64,000 bases of DNA from Tritrichomonas foetus (GCA_001839685.1 MLAK01001049.1:3757-67756), one strand, 5' to 3'; positions 51,701 to 61,323 are shown, numbered from the stretch's first letter. Made by a program: numbers and translations. Notes: generated by a model not told the origin, from the sequence alone.

Positions 51701-54700
51701 TCCTGATATTCGTGTCAACCGAAACAGTATCTCAAATTCTTTATCATTTGAAGTCACAGATAATATTCACTCAAGTGATTTTTCCCCTCAATTAGATTCT
51801 CTGCCAAAACCCAAATCGAGTTCATATGAATTTAAACCACAAAATAAACTTGATATTTCTATGCAAAAACCATTCACAATTGATACTCATTCTCGTGGTT
51901 CACTTTCTATGGTATTTGGCTCAATTGCTGTTGACTTGAATGGAAATGATGAGCAAAGAGAAAAAACTAGGAAGCCACAACATCAATTACTCATAAGCAA
52001 TTCTTGCTCAAAAGATTGTATCCATGTTGGTGATGAAAAAAGTTGTAAATTAGACTTGCAACAACCATCATCAAGCACTATCAAAAATAAAGTTTATGAT
52101 ATCAAAAATACCATTTCCAATAAAATAGAATTTAGTCAAAGTCTTGACTCTCGTCATCAATTCAGAATTTCTAAAACTGCTTATGATATTCAAATTCCAC
52201 TTAGTTCTACTCCACTTAATTCAACTTCAATGATTGCTACTCCAAAACTTGATGACAAGTACTTGGAAACTGGAGTCACTACTGGTACTGAAATAAATCA
52301 TAAAATTAATCAAACTTTGAGCCAGACAAGGAAAGACGCTGCTTCTCTTGCAAAAGAAGAGACAAAACTACAAACTGTGTTTGGATGTTATGAAATCCAA
52401 TCACATGTTGATCTTTCACAGCCAAAAACTCACATGAAATCAAATTCGCTAGTGAAAGCAACAGTTGTTTCTCTAAATCCAGAAAAATTCGAGAAAGTCC
52501 AAGAAATAAAAATTATTCCATTTTCTCCTAAATCTTATAGCAATACTTTTACTCAAACAGAAAATCCCAATAAAAGTTCCAACATTTCTAAAAATAAATC
52601 ATCTAATTTACAAATTGTTTTTGGTAGTTTTGAAGTTGGAACACCGAAAGAAAATATAATTTTAGGGAAAAAAGAGACTGATTTGAATGTTAAACACAGA
52701 CATTATTCTCAAATAAGTTCACAGACAATTTTACCTATTTCTAAATTTGACACTGCTGTTAGTAGCTTTAATATCGATTCTGAGAAACTTAATTCTAATG
52801 AAATGATGTCACAACAAAATATTTTACAAAATAACCATAAATATGAAACTATTTTTGGTTGCTTTGAAATACAAAATTATGAGACTGTTTCCCACAAAAT
52901 AATCGAATCCAGTAATCACGATTTAGATGAATCAATTACAGTTTCAAACCAACCAATCGATGTTACTAATAAGGGGTCAGAATTGAAACTTTCTTTGCCA
53001 ATTATAAATGCAAAATCCGAAACCAACAACTACAAAGACCAAAGCATCAACCCTAATTTTGAAATCAAACAAGATCATTGCATTCAACAAAATGAAAACA
53101 GAGATGCAAATATTCAAACTACAAGTGATGAAAAGAATAAATATTCAATCACTTCCGACGCGATTGTGAACATTTCGAAGAAAAATAATAATTTTGAGTA
53201 TTTGCCAATAAGTTCAACAAGCTTCATTCCGGATATTTCTGAAAGTCAAACACAAACAATTCCTTCATTTGAATTCATTCCGAAGAACAAGCTTTCCGAA
53301 TGTAATAATGTTGCATTTGAGACACCTTTAATAAATTCGCAAGATGATTCATTGACAACAAGAAAAACACAATTTATTCAATCACCAAAACTGAGGGAAG
53401 CACCACAAGCACATCAATTTCCAGTTGAACTTTTAAATGAAATGAAGAACTCTCACAAAATCACAAGATTAGTTTTAAGCCAAAGCCATTTCTATAACAT
53501 TCCATTGGAAGAAAATTACATAAATACCAAAAATAAACAAATTCCTCTAAACACACTTCAAAATCACTCATGTTTAATTCGAAATAAGATATCTTTGAAT
53601 TCATCATACTGCAATTCTTTTGAATTTATACAAAACATACCGAATAATTCCAAATTCACACCACAGAGTGATACTTTTGTAATTGTTCCATCATCATCTC
53701 ACTCAGATACAGAATTTCATTCTTCAACACAATCGAATAATTCTCTTACTGATCACCAAAATATCAGTTTTTACAATACACCATTTAACTTTTCAATAAA
53801 CCATCAAGAAATATTTAACAACGAGCAACATAATCAAAAACATGTTGATGGAATTGAAACAGTGATTGAGAACCAATCAATGAATAGCAGTGATGAAAAC
53901 CATGTTAACAATCAACCATCATTCCTTAATTATTACCGAAGCTTTGTAAACTCAAATTACAAAGAAAAAACTGATTTTTCCAACACACTGTCGTTTGAGT
54001 TCATAAATAAAAACGATATTTTCCGAGAAAGTCATGAACCAAATCAAATATTTAACTCCTGTCCTTTTTCAATAAACCCAATTCAAAATCATTCTCACAC
54101 ATTTTATTGCGATCAAAACCAAGATGAAGAAGATGACAACGAAATTGTGAATCCTGATAATTTCATTAATAGAGACAATTTCAATGTTTTCGAAAGAAAA
54201 CTAACAATAGAAAAAATGAAACCAATGTTTATCCTTTTAGTAAACATGCATAAACTTGAAGAAGAAGACATTTCTGACATCACTGAAGATTGCGCAGCAT
54301 TGAATAAGTTTGTTTCACCCAATCTTGAAATTTTTAATGATGTTGAACTTTGTAAAAAACTCATTCAGAAACAAATGGGTGAAATTAAAATGCTTCAGAA
54401 ATCACTCATTAAAAAGGATGTAGAGTTAAAATCAATGACTAAGAAATTTGAATTATTTAAAGAATCTGCACAAAAAACACTTGCAAATTATTTCAATGAA
54501 AGTCGGATTTTACATGAATCTAATGCAAAGCTAACATCTCAGACTCAATCACTTCAAAAAATTATTGATTCAAAATATAAAGCGGTCTACTCATTACTCA
54601 AGCAAAAAACAGTTGGATGTAAGCTTGAAAATATATCCAGTATCTTTTCAATCGAACCTGAAGTGAAAATAATCAATCCGAATGTCCTTGTTTCAGTAAC

Positions 54701-55325
54701 CATAGAAGATATTTCACCTAATATTTCGTCATTCAATATTCAATATTCGAAATCACCAAATTCACATAGAAGACTTTACCTTTCACCAACTTCTTCAATT
54801 TCCAACTCAATAATTCCATCATTACGACCATCCGGAAAAATTACTCATGTTTCTGAACCACCTAAACGAGCTTTTGTTCCATTGAAAGTTGATACAACTC
54901 AAATTTTAGATATAAAAGAAAAGAAACCCAATTTATCATTTTCATTTTCTCACATGCGTGTTACACGACCAAAAATATTTACAAATCTTCATTTAGAAGC
55001 CAATTTAACTGTTGCTCATCTTATGATTTCCAATCGTTTTATGAATTCATACGATTCATCAAAAATAGACATCAAAAGGAATATTGATCGTTTCACTGTC
55101 TTCACATCACTAAATCCAATTTTAAATCCTTCAAGTCGATCTATTTCTTCCCAAGGAAGCACATTCAGTCTTCAATCCTTGGATTTAAATAAAATTGACT
55201 CAGATTTTAGTTATCATTTGCATCACAATGATGATCGTCTTCAATGGAAAAAGAATATTTCGCTCAAAATACGGAAAACACAAGCTATTTCGTTTATTGC
55301 ACATAAGAAAACGACTCCGAAATAA
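45726..55325 (+). CDS. Giant low-complexity scaffold-like protein with motif arrays
   Basis: 3199 residues in one exon, not recognised. It is Asn/Ser/Lys/Glu/Ile-rich and mostly predicted disordered. Three degenerate motif families can be read. (1) F-x-x-S-x4-h-x-S-(I/V)-x-(L/F), at about residues 451, 496, 574, 626, 669, 765, 1395 and 1714 (e.g. FETSEPVTMTSIKL, FITSDLVTVSSINL, FTISELASISSIDL). (2) (V/I)FG(S/C)xE(V/I), at 2063 (diverged), 2218, 2298 and 2376. (3) SFEF(I/V)xxN, near 2007, 2515, 2630 and 2756. A single clear coiled coil lies at about 2870-2965 (KKLIQKQMGEIKMLQKSLIK and onward), and the C-terminal 230 residues are Ser/Pro-rich and basic. No membrane span or enzyme domain. Such proteins often build cytoskeletal or centrosomal structures; that is a guess. 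ATG 45726 is the first in frame. Confidence 0.75.
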   Translation: MTENFPKSRGKARNNTRLKLNISQEAAIFERKERKNLQDFQKRHPNSFSLRKDIIYDSKNNENEDLDNQKNNETKKKSDKNIKSNLQIERNKIVTIHRFFQFKSLEEVNVPPNYQESRLFVKQMSEALNQVPISSQNINDNNSKHNDITNHNIKFELSSLETLSNEIDRALHFQMSDLTSICSPFDDAVSQRNEQIKKIGYSISENSLSFRQPFNISQLEVFHQEEDDDSKEINNYQSTNSNVFISTEEDNNHSHKYNDKKNQISKTEGRKVKIMKKRKIPMKISDAIAHSTTNNVVFDISVSSSVFSIAQDLQTPQILTGSDSMNFDSPKNILKFGLSPVASVSSIIMDDDEIPTEIQNPFNTHESQEVNDEITKYQQKEYQKKGQMVEKVEKKNNFVIDEINKNVIIPVSNTYSLSFSMTETFEKYQKSIPLKTSSINVNEIFEPIPHFKESEFETMTSIKLQKDHLKLVLEEFNDTENNYFITPNHSTKNCRFVTSPPSTMANVRFSPQNKTLKTSNSISNEAKSDINLDPSLISLSNHMIDSIQGQDDLTETPKHEKIKAKKPKFMKKLFETSEPVTMTSIKLVPPKLLLETSPAMYSNDNEVDITQMNFNNEEKLLPKPNFATISPSTLINVRKCPQENISLTSNFLEEEALHLPKNSTQIPTFITSDLVTVSSINLIHQSNNIDPNELIMDNSPQITTQLSSNETKRIKHQKIQTNLINDTTQGAKVNTTIDTDVSSYNQEILNKDKNLKTYCDYIPDFKLSESIKIISIGLIQKEKKLKTSNLLLNETLPINNLIDTNSEGEDNKTNKSEKSKSSKNALTKEFIENIEILPIYKEKRISTEKTDLSYQVNNKNKRKEPIGKFSSSKLSVLTNIQSTNYSDSSAQRNHELKKRNNIIKSIHESQYFSLEENYSGKREIVLNNEYIYIRSYKTIKKKPKNRSPSLIQSYNSLETHTYQISEPCEFSMPNKIIQKPKLTLSSSNNFENNFTELKPTLIVSLSSPTVSMNEPPQSILTTKHFNEKDDKERQPRKPSKVKKIDVSTNINMEKRTQSSISIDSNNIMKYDYSNNPIVLSKSNFTSIVNIKHLKNNENIISMLSPSTSKEVLETSTIFYNEFPGNNNHERNMISQLIFNKEQNNEALIPNDKPKETISNNETFTASDFLVITSTNNRLLYNKFDISPINHIFTNQENKLPITKPENEIKNKSTSLICELVNPGVVNLPPTEITKKKRLKSKNNASLPAKKPLKLSTSTSISFSANYPINIKRKKKPHIIIDDYQFFEKIEPKSDKNSKTQKRLGTRNPENPITQVEKREMSTTVNLIRKKKVYKREYTVFKREREDLSENTNMTVIMFDPIHIDVGQSLIMHKKSSYKQSTNKVDVKNSGNKHSFTISELASISSIDLSANDEMKAQNEQEFNFIDQYQSENSLTFIPNADDHLQIVPINNNNDKYLKRKKKHLIPETKNDFIHSGEKQSFTEEQTSQTEEINTNLMNSNKKKSIKMINNDINNGNKKQVIEENKVESKQKIKTNSVEENIQVNQTTEGVVDLLNENKLETESKLKPNRTQKDFVPKDITMSSLLSIISLPEKKQKYSILDQAECNISIPQQNVIQFNKHPKSQKQHKQKNSLKRNNEQNFSHNLNQNMKINSLQIFDQKNTGCIVSDKTLIPRMTTKNDIIFDQFSEKMVKFNKKTELIFHSENSIQNKSHQFRISNFSPLSSLQIPEINNKRSPSLKYETSIIFSKSFSKDSLPKISTYKKVAFQPGKFNESEIISFNRNDEIPKNNIQNPNLIQKAKEEKEKQSKMPIQKKETSKISNKFILIENNPIQNPYSPKINLSNLESITTIHENKSEDYVQKYIQTQIATDEKQTNFKFYSGDSFEVVKPIDSSTKLGNIQFEESNIVAVSISNSLDLNQNPNSNRSLSSNPNPKLTKENLKISSSKSFEANKTIKSSEIESNSSLQVSSSKSYNNIPCKLEKIPPSYIISILPDIRVNRNSISNSLSFEVTDNIHSSDFSPQLDSLPKPKSSSYEFKPQNKLDISMQKPFTIDTHSRGSLSMVFGSIAVDLNGNDEQREKTRKPQHQLLISNSCSKDCIHVGDEKSCKLDLQQPSSSTIKNKVYDIKNTISNKIEFSQSLDSRHQFRISKTAYDIQIPLSSTPLNSTSMIATPKLDDKYLETGVTTGTEINHKINQTLSQTRKDAASLAKEETKLQTVFGCYEIQSHVDLSQPKTHMKSNSLVKATVVSLNPEKFEKVQEIKIIPFSPKSYSNTFTQTENPNKSSNISKNKSSNLQIVFGSFEVGTPKENIILGKKETDLNVKHRHYSQISSQTILPISKFDTAVSSFNIDSEKLNSNEMMSQQNILQNNHKYETIFGCFEIQNYETVSHKIIESSNHDLDESITVSNQPIDVTNKGSELKLSLPIINAKSETNNYKDQSINPNFEIKQDHCIQQNENRDANIQTTSDEKNKYSITSDAIVNISKKNNNFEYLPISSTSFIPDISESQTQTIPSFEFIPKNKLSECNNVAFETPLINSQDDSLTTRKTQFIQSPKLREAPQAHQFPVELLNEMKNSHKITRLVLSQSHFYNIPLEENYINTKNKQIPLNTLQNHSCLIRNKISLNSSYCNSFEFIQNIPNNSKFTPQSDTFVIVPSSSHSDTEFHSSTQSNNSLTDHQNISFYNTPFNFSINHQEIFNNEQHNQKHVDGIETVIENQSMNSSDENHVNNQPSFLNYYRSFVNSNYKEKTDFSNTLSFEFINKNDIFRESHEPNQIFNSCPFSINPIQNHSHTFYCDQNQDEEDDNEIVNPDNFINRDNFNVFERKLTIEKMKPMFILLVNMHKLEEEDISDITEDCAALNKFVSPNLEIFNDVELCKKLIQKQMGEIKMLQKSLIKKDVELKSMTKKFELFKESAQKTLANYFNESRILHESNAKLTSQTQSLQKIIDSKYKAVYSLLKQKTVGCKLENISSIFSIEPEVKIINPNVLVSVTIEDISPNISSFNIQYSKSPNSHRRLYLSPTSSISNSIIPSLRPSGKITHVSEPPKRAFVPLKVDTTQILDIKEKKPNLSFSFSHMRVTRPKIFTNLHLEANLTVAHLMISNRFMNSYDSSKIDIKRNIDRFTVFTSLNPILNPSSRSISSQGSTFSLQSLDLNKIDSDFSYHLHHNDDRLQWKKNISLKIRKTQAISFIAHKKTTPK

Positions 55326-55677
55326 TAATCATGATATGTAATTATTTATGTTTGAAATTATGTTTTTTAATAAAATAGATATTCTATAAATTCTGGTTTT
55401 TATCATCAAATATTTAGATAATGTTTTACATAACATTCTACTATACAAACGTTATTTATTGAACATTATTTAATATACTCAGTGACATTGTTGAATGATA
55501 GAAATCTTTAAAATAAAGGAATCATGAATACGACCATTTATACTGTCACTTTTCGGGTGTCATTAAAATTGCTATAAGAATGATATGATTTTCTAGAGCC
55601 AAATAATGATGGAAAAAGTTTGAAATGATATCATATCACATTTCCGACAAAAAGAAATTCATCATCGAGATTACTTT
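55326..55677. other. AT-rich spacer between the two giant genes
   Basis: About 350 bp, containing the 3' end of one gene and the promoter of the next (TTCATCATC about 20 bp before ATG 55678). Nothing else. Confidence 0.5.
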
Positions 55678-58600
55678 ATGCAGGATGATTTACATAACAT
55701 AAACGAAGCTCTTAGAAAAGGACAAAACATATCTGACCACTTAAAAAGCGTCGACAGATTTTTACAACAAAATTCCGATTATATTTTCGAAACTGACGAA
55801 ATCAAACAAATTAACGAAATACTCAAATTTTATTCTGAAAAACAATCAAAGGAATCAGATTTAATTAAAATCCTTCAACCTTTTCTGATCAAATATTACG
55901 TTCGAAGAAATATCAGTTATGATGCTCGAAATTCTTTTATTTCCGCTTGCATTACTTCACAGAATTACTACATTAATGATATCGGCGTAAATTTGTTAAT
56001 TACTTTATATGATTCAAATCCAATTTTCTTACTCAATTTTTTAGAAATTTCCGAAGAGCCCGATCTTTTTTATGCAATATTTGATCTAGATGAAGCACAA
56101 TGTAAAAAAATGAAGCCAATTTTAAAATTAATCGTGACAAAAAGTAACTTTTTTGCTCAAATTTTATATTTTCTAATTCAAAAATTTATTGATAACCACA
56201 AAAAGTTAAAGATTGTTGCTTTTACTGCAAATTTCCTTGGCCAACAACAACAAAAGAAATTCATTCAATTAATTCGGCCTGAAGAATCGACGGTTCTTCT
56301 TTATTTCATTAGTGTTTCTAAAAATGTTGGAAATCAAATTATTCAGACAATTGTTAAAAATTATAAGTTTATAGATATTTACAAATTATGCAGAATTCTT
56401 TCTAAAAATCATGATTTTATGAGAGCTATTGTGAATAATAATAAAAATATCATTCCACTTCATATTATCGATGACATACTAGAAAACACCACCAATAATT
56501 TTGACTGTGTTGACATTAACAAGTTCTTTCCACTTTTTAGCAAGGACATAGATAACGAGACAAAAAATACTCTTTTAAGAATTTTCTTTAACATTGCCAA
56601 GAAAAAAGGCGTAAAAGTACACTATTTTCTATTACGTAGTATTTTAGTTGATTATCCATCAACTCAATCTTTTCGATTTTTTCGAAAATTGATTTCAGAT
56701 GATTTATTCTTGTATTCGTCTGACAGTGACTTTCCTAAATTCATGTCGGAATTTGAAAAATATATCATAAATAATGGAATTAATTCTTCCCCGGCTTGTA
56801 TTGATCTTTATGCAGCTTTAATTAGAACTATAAAACAATCAAAAGATGAATATTTTCACAATTTATTCAATTTGTACATCAAATTAAATGTGAATAATAC
56901 TAAATATAAAAACAGATTAACCAATGAATTAAATGATGAAAATGTTTTAGATGATGAAGAAAGTGTTTTGAATGCAGCAGTAAATTCAATTATATCACTC
57001 TTTTTGTCAGATAGGAATATTTTTATTCAAACGACGAAATTTGTGTTTGATTTTTTTGTTCGTTATTTTGAAGAACATCCGGGAAAAGTGATTTGGTTTT
57101 TGAAAAAGTATTTTTCAAAGAGTAATTCTATCTATCCAATTTCTGATTTCAATCAACAGCCACACAACAAAGCGTTTGTTGCAAATAAAAAAGTCTTTTT
57201 TTTAGGACCAAATAGAAAAAAGTTTTTATTTGATTCAAAAGATACAATTGAATCATTACAGAATCGAATAATGTTTTATTATGATATACTAATGCCTTCT
57301 TTGACTTTTGGCGATCCTAAAATTCCACTTATTAATCTTAACAATGGAAATGATATTGAATATAATCCAAAATCTGTAAATTTCCCAAATTCAAGCAAAA
57401 ATGTTCACCCTATTTTGTTATTTTATCAAAATAATTTTATTGATACGCTTTTTAATTATTTAGAAACTAGATTTAATAATAATGAAGATCAGCAAAACAT
57501 ATTATATAAACCAATTTCCAAAAAAATCACAAAAATTTTGAATTTAATGCCCAACAGTAATCATATTTCTGAGGTTATAATAAAAAATCAGTCCAAGTTC
57601 AGTCAAATTTTAACAAGTTCACAAAACTCTGTTCACTTGCGTTATTTATTATCAATTTTAAATGATTATCCAAAAATCATTAATCTTTATATTGATCAAC
57701 TTTTTATTTTATTTAATAAGCATAAAAACGTTTCTTTAAAGCAAGATATAATATCACTCTTTCTGAAAAGTAATATCGAAAATTGTGATTATTCACCAAT
57801 ATTTAAATCTTTATTTAATATGATGAAATCACCCAAGAAATTAAATAATACATTCCACTCTTTTTTGACTTATCTTATTGAAAAACAACCTCATGAATTA
57901 GATACTTTTTTAGCTTCACGAGATCAAAAGATTTTCCAAGATCCACCAAAGATTATATGGGATATAATCATGAAAGTCATAAGTATGAAGAAAAAAGATG
58001 AATTTGACATTCTTAAAAAGAATAAAAGTAATGAATTTGGTTCCTTTTTAGCTTCTCATATATTTTCGAAACTTTCAGTTAAAAATACTGATTTATTGCT
58101 TAAACTTTTACCAGTTTCTGGATTTCGAACATTTCAATTTTTTCAGTCATTGTTTCAATCTTTACTTATGCTTCAAAACAAGATTGAACTTTCTAAAAAA
58201 CATTTGAAAAAGCTCTGCTTGATTGCATTAGAAACTGATGATTCTCAAGTGAGAAATGAAATATTTAACTTTTTCTCAACAATTGCCAAAAAAGAGAAAT
58301 ATACTAATGATATCATTAAAATTATGACAAAAAATTTATACCACACTAATTCAGATGATTATTCATTTGATTTAAGCAATTATGCTAAAAGTAACATAGG
58401 CATCAAATTTAAACAACTTCCTTATACATCACCATTAAATTCAATTGTACAAAATTTATTGAATTTAAAAATATTTAAAAACTACGTTTACAAGAAAGAA
58501 ACAAAGCTTTCTCAGTTATTTTCATCAATCGAATATTCACATCGATACTATTTCGACTTAAGTGAATCCATCAAGGTTTCAGAAGATAAATTTCCAATTG

Positions 58601-61323
58601 ACATATTAAGAGAAATTGACGATATGTCGATTTTTCAATTACCTAAAGATTTTCCAGATGTTCAAAAACCGATAATGGTTCTGCAAAAAGTTCAGCATAA
58701 AAAGAATCTATATAACATTGAAGATAATATTACTAATAATCAACGGCAATTTATATTTAAGGGTCTTGTTGGCCATAGTACCATCTCAAACAATTGTGAA
58801 AGTGAGAAAAATAACAATTTGAATTACGATGTCAATGAAGGCATAAATAAGAATAGTAAAAATGAGAAACAAAATCGAAGTTTTCAATTTTATGCCATTA
58901 TTAAAAAACATAAAAAATATTTAGAAATTATTGATAATAATATTAGAGAAATTAAGGCAATTCCTGATAATCAAACATTTGATCTTGTGTTTTACAGTGA
59001 AAAGAAAAAAGTGAAAGAAATTAAACCCAAACGCGATTTTAGTACAGAATCCTCAATAACAAATTACAAAAAGGTTCTGTCTGTCTACTCACAGAGTTTT
59101 TATAATTTTATAACAGTTTTATTGAGTTTTGATGTCGCATTGATTTATTATATAAAATTTGTAATTCGGTTGAAAGATATCAAAGAAATCATTAAATATG
59201 AATCGAACTTTAAAAAAATGAAATTAACAGATGATGTTCCTGATCATTTTAAGAATTTAATGAATGATATTGTGATTAATTTTTTGAAAATCAGCGATTT
59301 TTCTATTTTGAATCATTTTAGAGACTATTTGGTCAAAGAAATTATCAATAAGCTTGATCAGGAAAAAGCAATTTCAATGTGTGATAGTTTATTCAAGTAT
59401 ACTAATTTATTAATTAATACAGATCCATCCCGTATTTCATATTTAATTTCAATTACCAGAGAATTTCTGAAAATTGGAGGTAAAAACTTATTATCAATTG
59501 CCATCAAACATAATTTTCTTGAATCCTTCCAAGAGATCTTAAAACAATGCTTAAATGAAAACGAAGAAAATATTCATTTTTACAAATGCCTTGATATTCA
59601 TTCTATTTTTGATTGTCTTAAATTATTCATTCATGAGCCGAATATTGATTCAGTTTTATACATTGATGAATTATTGCAAAAAATTGATTTAATTTTTATG
59701 AATAGTAGAAACATTGATTCTTTTATTTCGTTAATTCAAGGTAAATATGGTCATGATCATGACTTCATGGTCAATTTCTACATCAATATATTCAATAAAG
59801 AGAGAAATTCTGAAGAATTCATTGCTGATGTTTTTGTCCACAATTTTCTTCATGTTCAACCAGAAAATTCGAATGTCTTATTCGCCTATTATTTTGAAAA
59901 ATGTCACCCATCTGACATTAAAATTCTTATTAATGAAATAAACCATGTAAGTCACTTAAATATGTTTAAAAACAATTTTGTTCAAATGATGCCATCGATT
60001 TTGAAATATTTCATTGATTACTCATCTCAATTTTCCCCAATCATCAGCCAGGCATTAAATATTTCATCACCTGAATTTTTAAAGAATCTTCTCGAGCGAG
60101 TTGAAAACAACATCATTCAAAATGGAATTGAAAATGGTTTGTCGATTTTGGAATTCCAAATTTATACAGTTTTGACAGCTCGGTTCTTTGCACCCTATAA
60201 ATTAGAAAATATTATTCAAATTATGCAGATGAAAAAAGAAGATGACATTTATTGCCAATTTTTTGGTGATTTTTTAATGGCAATTCCACCTAATAATGTA
60301 AAGCCATCATATTTATATGACATCATTTTACATGAAATGAATGATTGCCGCGTGAATATTGTTGTCAAGTTTTTGGAACACGTCGGTGGAAACAAGAAAG
60401 TTTTCCTTCAAAATCCAAAAGTCCGTGATCTAGCTAACTATTTAATGTTTCGTGGAGATTTTTATGATTTCATTCCAACAATTAATCCAGTAATTAAAGA
60501 TTTTTATCAAGTGTCTAAATTCAAGAAAGAATCAATCTTTGAATTTGACAAATCATCAAGCCACAAAAGAACCCGGAATGAAATTTCGATTATCACTTCG
60601 AATATTTTGAATACTGCTACCTCAAATATGGAAACTTATTCACAAAAAAGTGATTTTAATAACATCATGGCTGTTATTCCAACAATAACATCTCTTTCAC
60701 GATTCCGGAAAATCATTTTTACGATTAACGAACCAGATAAATTAATTGATTTTGTCTGTAATCAAAACATTTGTGAAGAATTTCGAAGGAGTATTTTGAG
60801 TTTGATGTCATTTGTTGTAATTAAAAATAAAAAAGCATTTAAAAACATTCGAATGAATAATCGAATACCTGAAAATAGTCTGAAAAATGAATATTTTGCC
60901 TTTTTTGTAAGAAAGTGTGTAATGACAAAAGATATTTCTGATATTCCTTTCATTTGTGTAAGTAATAGCCATATCCTTTGGTCGATTATTTTGGAATTAC
61001 TTCAAACACAACAAACTAAAAAACGAGCATCATTTTTTGTTATTCAAATTGCTTATCAAGTTGAATTGAAAATAGATGACAAAGAAATAATTTTGAAAGT
61101 TTTGAAAGAAATTGGATCAGATATTATGGAAATTTTCTTTAAAGATGTTCAATCAATTTCATCAATCATTTCACGAGGAAATCAAATAAATGAAACCATA
61201 AAACGAAGACTTCAATTCATTATTTTGTCTCAGCCAGAATTAAAAGAACTCTTGCTTGAAGAAATCAAAAAAGAGGCAGAGCCAGTCCAACGGAAAGTTG
61301 AAGAAATTTTAAATGAATGTTAG
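55678..61323 (+). CDS. Large alpha-solenoid with a vestigial USP domain (USP9X/24/34-like)
   Basis: 1881 residues. Residues 1-490, 600-900 and 1120-1880 are repeated helical pairs typical of HEAT/ARM solenoids. Residues about 499-570 resemble the ubiquitin-like insert of big USPs (KKVFFLGPNRKKFLFDSKDT, then IESLQNRI and a loop). Residues about 908-1110 look like a shrunken C19 protease core. GIKFKQLPYTSPLNSIVQNL parallels GLKNxGxTCYMNSxxQxL but has no Cys. LSQLFSSIEYSHRYYFDLSE follows, as in USPs. FIFKGLVGHSTISNN then, after an insert, FQFYAIIKKHKKYLEIIDNN parallels LxGVxxHxGxxxxGHYxxxI...WxxFDD with the catalytic GHY His lost. The core is about 200 residues instead of 350. The order solenoid-UBL-solenoid-USP-solenoid is that of USP9X/USP24/USP34, so I infer a catalytically dead pseudo-deubiquitinase. 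Confidence 0.6.
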   Translation: MQDDLHNINEALRKGQNISDHLKSVDRFLQQNSDYIFETDEIKQINEILKFYSEKQSKESDLIKILQPFLIKYYVRRNISYDARNSFISACITSQNYYINDIGVNLLITLYDSNPIFLLNFLEISEEPDLFYAIFDLDEAQCKKMKPILKLIVTKSNFFAQILYFLIQKFIDNHKKLKIVAFTANFLGQQQQKKFIQLIRPEESTVLLYFISVSKNVGNQIIQTIVKNYKFIDIYKLCRILSKNHDFMRAIVNNNKNIIPLHIIDDILENTTNNFDCVDINKFFPLFSKDIDNETKNTLLRIFFNIAKKKGVKVHYFLLRSILVDYPSTQSFRFFRKLISDDLFLYSSDSDFPKFMSEFEKYIINNGINSSPACIDLYAALIRTIKQSKDEYFHNLFNLYIKLNVNNTKYKNRLTNELNDENVLDDEESVLNAAVNSIISLFLSDRNIFIQTTKFVFDFFVRYFEEHPGKVIWFLKKYFSKSNSIYPISDFNQQPHNKAFVANKKVFFLGPNRKKFLFDSKDTIESLQNRIMFYYDILMPSLTFGDPKIPLINLNNGNDIEYNPKSVNFPNSSKNVHPILLFYQNNFIDTLFNYLETRFNNNEDQQNILYKPISKKITKILNLMPNSNHISEVIIKNQSKFSQILTSSQNSVHLRYLLSILNDYPKIINLYIDQLFILFNKHKNVSLKQDIISLFLKSNIENCDYSPIFKSLFNMMKSPKKLNNTFHSFLTYLIEKQPHELDTFLASRDQKIFQDPPKIIWDIIMKVISMKKKDEFDILKKNKSNEFGSFLASHIFSKLSVKNTDLLLKLLPVSGFRTFQFFQSLFQSLLMLQNKIELSKKHLKKLCLIALETDDSQVRNEIFNFFSTIAKKEKYTNDIIKIMTKNLYHTNSDDYSFDLSNYAKSNIGIKFKQLPYTSPLNSIVQNLLNLKIFKNYVYKKETKLSQLFSSIEYSHRYYFDLSESIKVSEDKFPIDILREIDDMSIFQLPKDFPDVQKPIMVLQKVQHKKNLYNIEDNITNNQRQFIFKGLVGHSTISNNCESEKNNNLNYDVNEGINKNSKNEKQNRSFQFYAIIKKHKKYLEIIDNNIREIKAIPDNQTFDLVFYSEKKKVKEIKPKRDFSTESSITNYKKVLSVYSQSFYNFITVLLSFDVALIYYIKFVIRLKDIKEIIKYESNFKKMKLTDDVPDHFKNLMNDIVINFLKISDFSILNHFRDYLVKEIINKLDQEKAISMCDSLFKYTNLLINTDPSRISYLISITREFLKIGGKNLLSIAIKHNFLESFQEILKQCLNENEENIHFYKCLDIHSIFDCLKLFIHEPNIDSVLYIDELLQKIDLIFMNSRNIDSFISLIQGKYGHDHDFMVNFYINIFNKERNSEEFIADVFVHNFLHVQPENSNVLFAYYFEKCHPSDIKILINEINHVSHLNMFKNNFVQMMPSILKYFIDYSSQFSPIISQALNISSPEFLKNLLERVENNIIQNGIENGLSILEFQIYTVLTARFFAPYKLENIIQIMQMKKEDDIYCQFFGDFLMAIPPNNVKPSYLYDIILHEMNDCRVNIVVKFLEHVGGNKKVFLQNPKVRDLANYLMFRGDFYDFIPTINPVIKDFYQVSKFKKESIFEFDKSSSHKRTRNEISIITSNILNTATSNMETYSQKSDFNNIMAVIPTITSLSRFRKIIFTINEPDKLIDFVCNQNICEEFRRSILSLMSFVVIKNKKAFKNIRMNNRIPENSLKNEYFAFFVRKCVMTKDISDIPFICVSNSHILWSIILELLQTQQTKKRASFFVIQIAYQVELKIDDKEIILKVLKEIGSDIMEIFFKDVQSISSIISRGNQINETIKRRLQFIILSQPELKELLLEEIKKEAEPVQRKVEEILNEC

